DNA from: Candidatus Norongarragalina meridionalis
GTDB lineage: Archaea > Micrarchaeota > Micrarchaeia > Norongarragalinales > Norongarragalinaceae
NCBI GenBank assembly: GCA_902384935.1
Contig: CABMDO010000009.1
Location: 138,983-187,035 of the forward strand
Direction of reading: 5' to 3'
Length of the DNA stretch: 48,053 nt
Under the pieces are notes generated by a model that searched no databases, was not told the DNA's origin, and worked only from the letters and a program-made list of their open reading frames with translations. Made by a program: the position numbers and the translations under genes. Shown piece after piece: positions 46,984-48,053 of the stretch; within the stretch, counting starts at the first letter, position 1; each line of letters begins with the position of its first letter.

Positions 46984-47558
46984 TCGGCTTCGCGGGCTCC
47001 ATCGCCTCCGGAAAAGGGGAGGCTGTCGCGCAAGCCGCGAAGCTTCTGAAGGCGAAAACCTACAGCCTAAGCGACGAGCTGAGGGCGAATCTGCGGAAGA
47101 AACGGAAGCCGGTCACGCGCAAAGCCCTCCGCGCGCTGGGGAACGAACTTCGCAGGAAATACGGAACCGGCGTTCTCGCCGAAGCAGTTGCGAAAAAGGC
47201 AGCGGCCGTACGCGGCGCCGTAATCGTCGATTCCATCCGTTGCGTAGGCGAAGCGCAGGCGCTGCGCAAGGCGTTCGGGAAGAAATTCGTTCTGGTTTTC
47301 GTCGACGCCCCGTTGCGCGTCCGCTTCAATCGCGCTAAAAAACGCGGCCGCGAAGGAGAGGCTTCCTCCTTCACCGAGTTCAAGCGCGTCGATGCGAAGG
47401 AGATGGCGGATGCGGAAAAGTGGGGGCACTCGTTGCGCAAAGTAAAGAAGATGGCGGACGTGGTTCTGAAAAACGACGCGTCGCTTTCCATCCTTTATTC
47501 CCGCATTCGCCTACTGCTTACAAAATCTTCTTCGCGACTCCTTCGAGCCGTCCGCTGA
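46968..47558 (+). CDS. P-loop kinase-like protein (dephospho-CoA kinase/UPF0200-related)
   Basis: A 196-aa nucleotide-kinase fold. The P-loop reads VVGFAGSIASGKGEAVAQ, with Gly at the usual Ser/Thr position after the lysine, followed by LSDELR, AVIVDSIRCVGEAQALR and a lid-like basic region (RAKKRGREGEASSF). Archaeal UPF0200 proteins, related to dephospho-CoA kinase, have this size; the acceptor is unknown. It overlaps cysS by 16 bases, so it is co-transcribed. The 3' end overlaps the RPA-like gene convergently by 41 bases. Confidence 0.75.
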   Translation: MARFVVGFAGSIASGKGEAVAQAAKLLKAKTYSLSDELRANLRKKRKPVTRKALRALGNELRRKYGTGVLAEAVAKKAAAVRGAVIVDSIRCVGEAQALRKAFGKKFVLVFVDAPLRVRFNRAKKRGREGEASSFTEFKRVDAKEMADAEKWGHSLRKVKKMADVVLKNDASLSILYSRIRLLLTKSSSRLLRAVR

Positions 47559-48053
47559 GCCCGATTTTCGGGAGCACTACCGCGGCGATTTTCCTTCCTT
47601 TTATGTAGTCGCGCTTTATTTCGAGGAGCGTCTGCACTTCGACGCCGGTGAGCTTTATTCCGAGAAGCGAGCGCGCCTCCTCGTCGAAAAAGGCGCAGCG
47701 CAGGCTTCCCGTGTCGTCCTTTATTTCCGCGGTTACGAGCAGCAGGTCGCGTTCGGCGCCTCCGCAGCTGCACGGTTTCTTCGCCCCGCAGTCCCTGCAC
47801 TTCTTTATCACGCGCGCCTCGAACACGCCGGAAATTTCGCCTTCCACGAGCGATGCTTCGCCCTCCTTCAGTTCGGAGATTTTTTTGCGCGGATAGAGGC
47901 GTTTCGCCGCTTCCTCGTCCCGTTTCTTGGTGGCGTCCCGCACTATCCTTCCTTTTCCGACGTGCGCCTCGCCGTTCTTCAGGTACGCTCCTTCCACCAG
48001 CACGGCGTCGCCGACGCGCAGTCGTTCGGTGTATTCCGCGTTCGCGTCCCAGC
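47518..48053 (-). CDS. RPA/OB-fold single-stranded DNA-binding protein, partial
   Basis: The frame is open to the window's right edge, so the N-terminus is missing. 178 codons are visible: the end of one OB fold (EYTERLRVGDAVLVEGAYLK), then a second OB region with a zinc finger CRDCGAKKPCSCGGAE and LLLVTAEIKDDTGSLRCAFF, and a closing segment. This matches archaeal RPA-type proteins with an OB fold interrupted by a zinc ribbon, which protect single-stranded DNA in replication and repair. Start is outside. Confidence 0.8.
   Translation of the reverse strand, partial: WDANAEYTERLRVGDAVLVEGAYLKNGEAHVGKGRIVRDATKKRDEEAAKRLYPRKKISELKEGEASLVEGEISGVFEARVIKKCRDCGAKKPCSCGGAERDLLLVTAEIKDDTGSLRCAFFDEEARSLLGIKLTGVEVQTLLEIKRDYIKGRKIAAVVLPKIGLSGRLEGVAKKIL

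Overview
The window looks like a contiguous piece of a GC-rich archaeal chromosome, most likely from a small-genome (DPANN-type, for example Micrarchaeota- or Diapherotrites-like) organism. The archaeal signature is direct: archaeal-type AspRS, TFE, aTrm56, fibrillarin, type IA topoisomerase with zinc fingers, RFC large subunit, CDC48/VAT, an ADP-dependent sugar kinase, archaeal phosphoglycerate mutase, class III (archaellin/pilin type) signal peptides, an initiator tRNA with an A1-U72 pair, and three tRNA genes with bulge-helix-bulge introns. Many genes have a TATA-like box about 27 bases before the start codon and so are probably leaderless; internal operon genes have GGTGA-type ribosome binding sites. 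The exact phylum is inference.

Layout. 1-3.2 kb: 3' part of alaS, aspS, a pore-only K+ channel, tRNA-Pro, intron-bearing tRNA-Met. 3.2-6.85 kb (minus): an operon-like run of membrane-anchored double thioredoxin, fibrillarin, a 35-aa basic protein, MTA phosphorylase, a PLD nuclease and a GNAT acetyltransferase. 6.9-12.5 kb: GT-C-like membrane proteins (one apparently split), two tandem paralogous cysteine-rich mini membrane proteins, tRNA-Arg with intron, a multi-TM protein. 12.5-19.7 kb: NAD kinase fused to a winged helix, an HD hydrolase, a hidden 52-aa membrane protein, archaeal phosphoglycerate mutase, an RpiB-enolase fusion, dCTP deaminase, small regulators. 19.8-22.4 kb: tRNA-iMet, TFE, aTrm56, tRNA-Lys with intron, a rhomboid with an insertion, tRNA-Cys. 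22.4-27.3 kb: padR-iscS-iscU, then an anaerobic ribonucleotide reductase operon. 27.3-31.9 kb: KaiC-like ATPase, topA, an orphan glycosyltransferase-like gene and a stand-alone NFACT-R protein. 31.9-38.2 kb: CDC48, a membrane protein, a site-2 protease, then pilin-like genes. 38.2-48 kb: RFC-L, YchF, EndoIV-like, malic enzyme/glutaredoxin, DsbA-like, ADP-dependent sugar kinase, CysRS, a P-loop kinase and an RPA-like protein.

The most striking item is the class III ribonucleotide reductase. The catalytic NrdD (677 aa) stops right after its zinc site, and the glycyl-radical segment is encoded by a separate 46-aa ORF with its own ribosome binding site, lying between nrdD and the activase nrdG. 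The nrdD leader also carries a palindrome close to the bacterial NrdR box. Other points of note are the RpiB-enolase fusion; two genes (dCTP deaminase, ADP-dependent sugar kinase) whose conserved N-termini begin at an ACG placed exactly 5 bases after a Shine-Dalgarno-like sequence; loss of the near-universal U55 in the T-loop of four of six tRNAs; a PadR regulator with a CxxC tail overlapping iscS-iscU; and a two-copy 28-bp hairpin repeat.

Together the genes point to a fermentative or anaerobic lifestyle: ADP-dependent sugar phosphorylation, lower glycolysis (phosphoglycerate mutase, enolase), malic enzyme, class III ribonucleotide reductase, Fe-S assembly, and several extracytoplasmic thiol-redox proteins.
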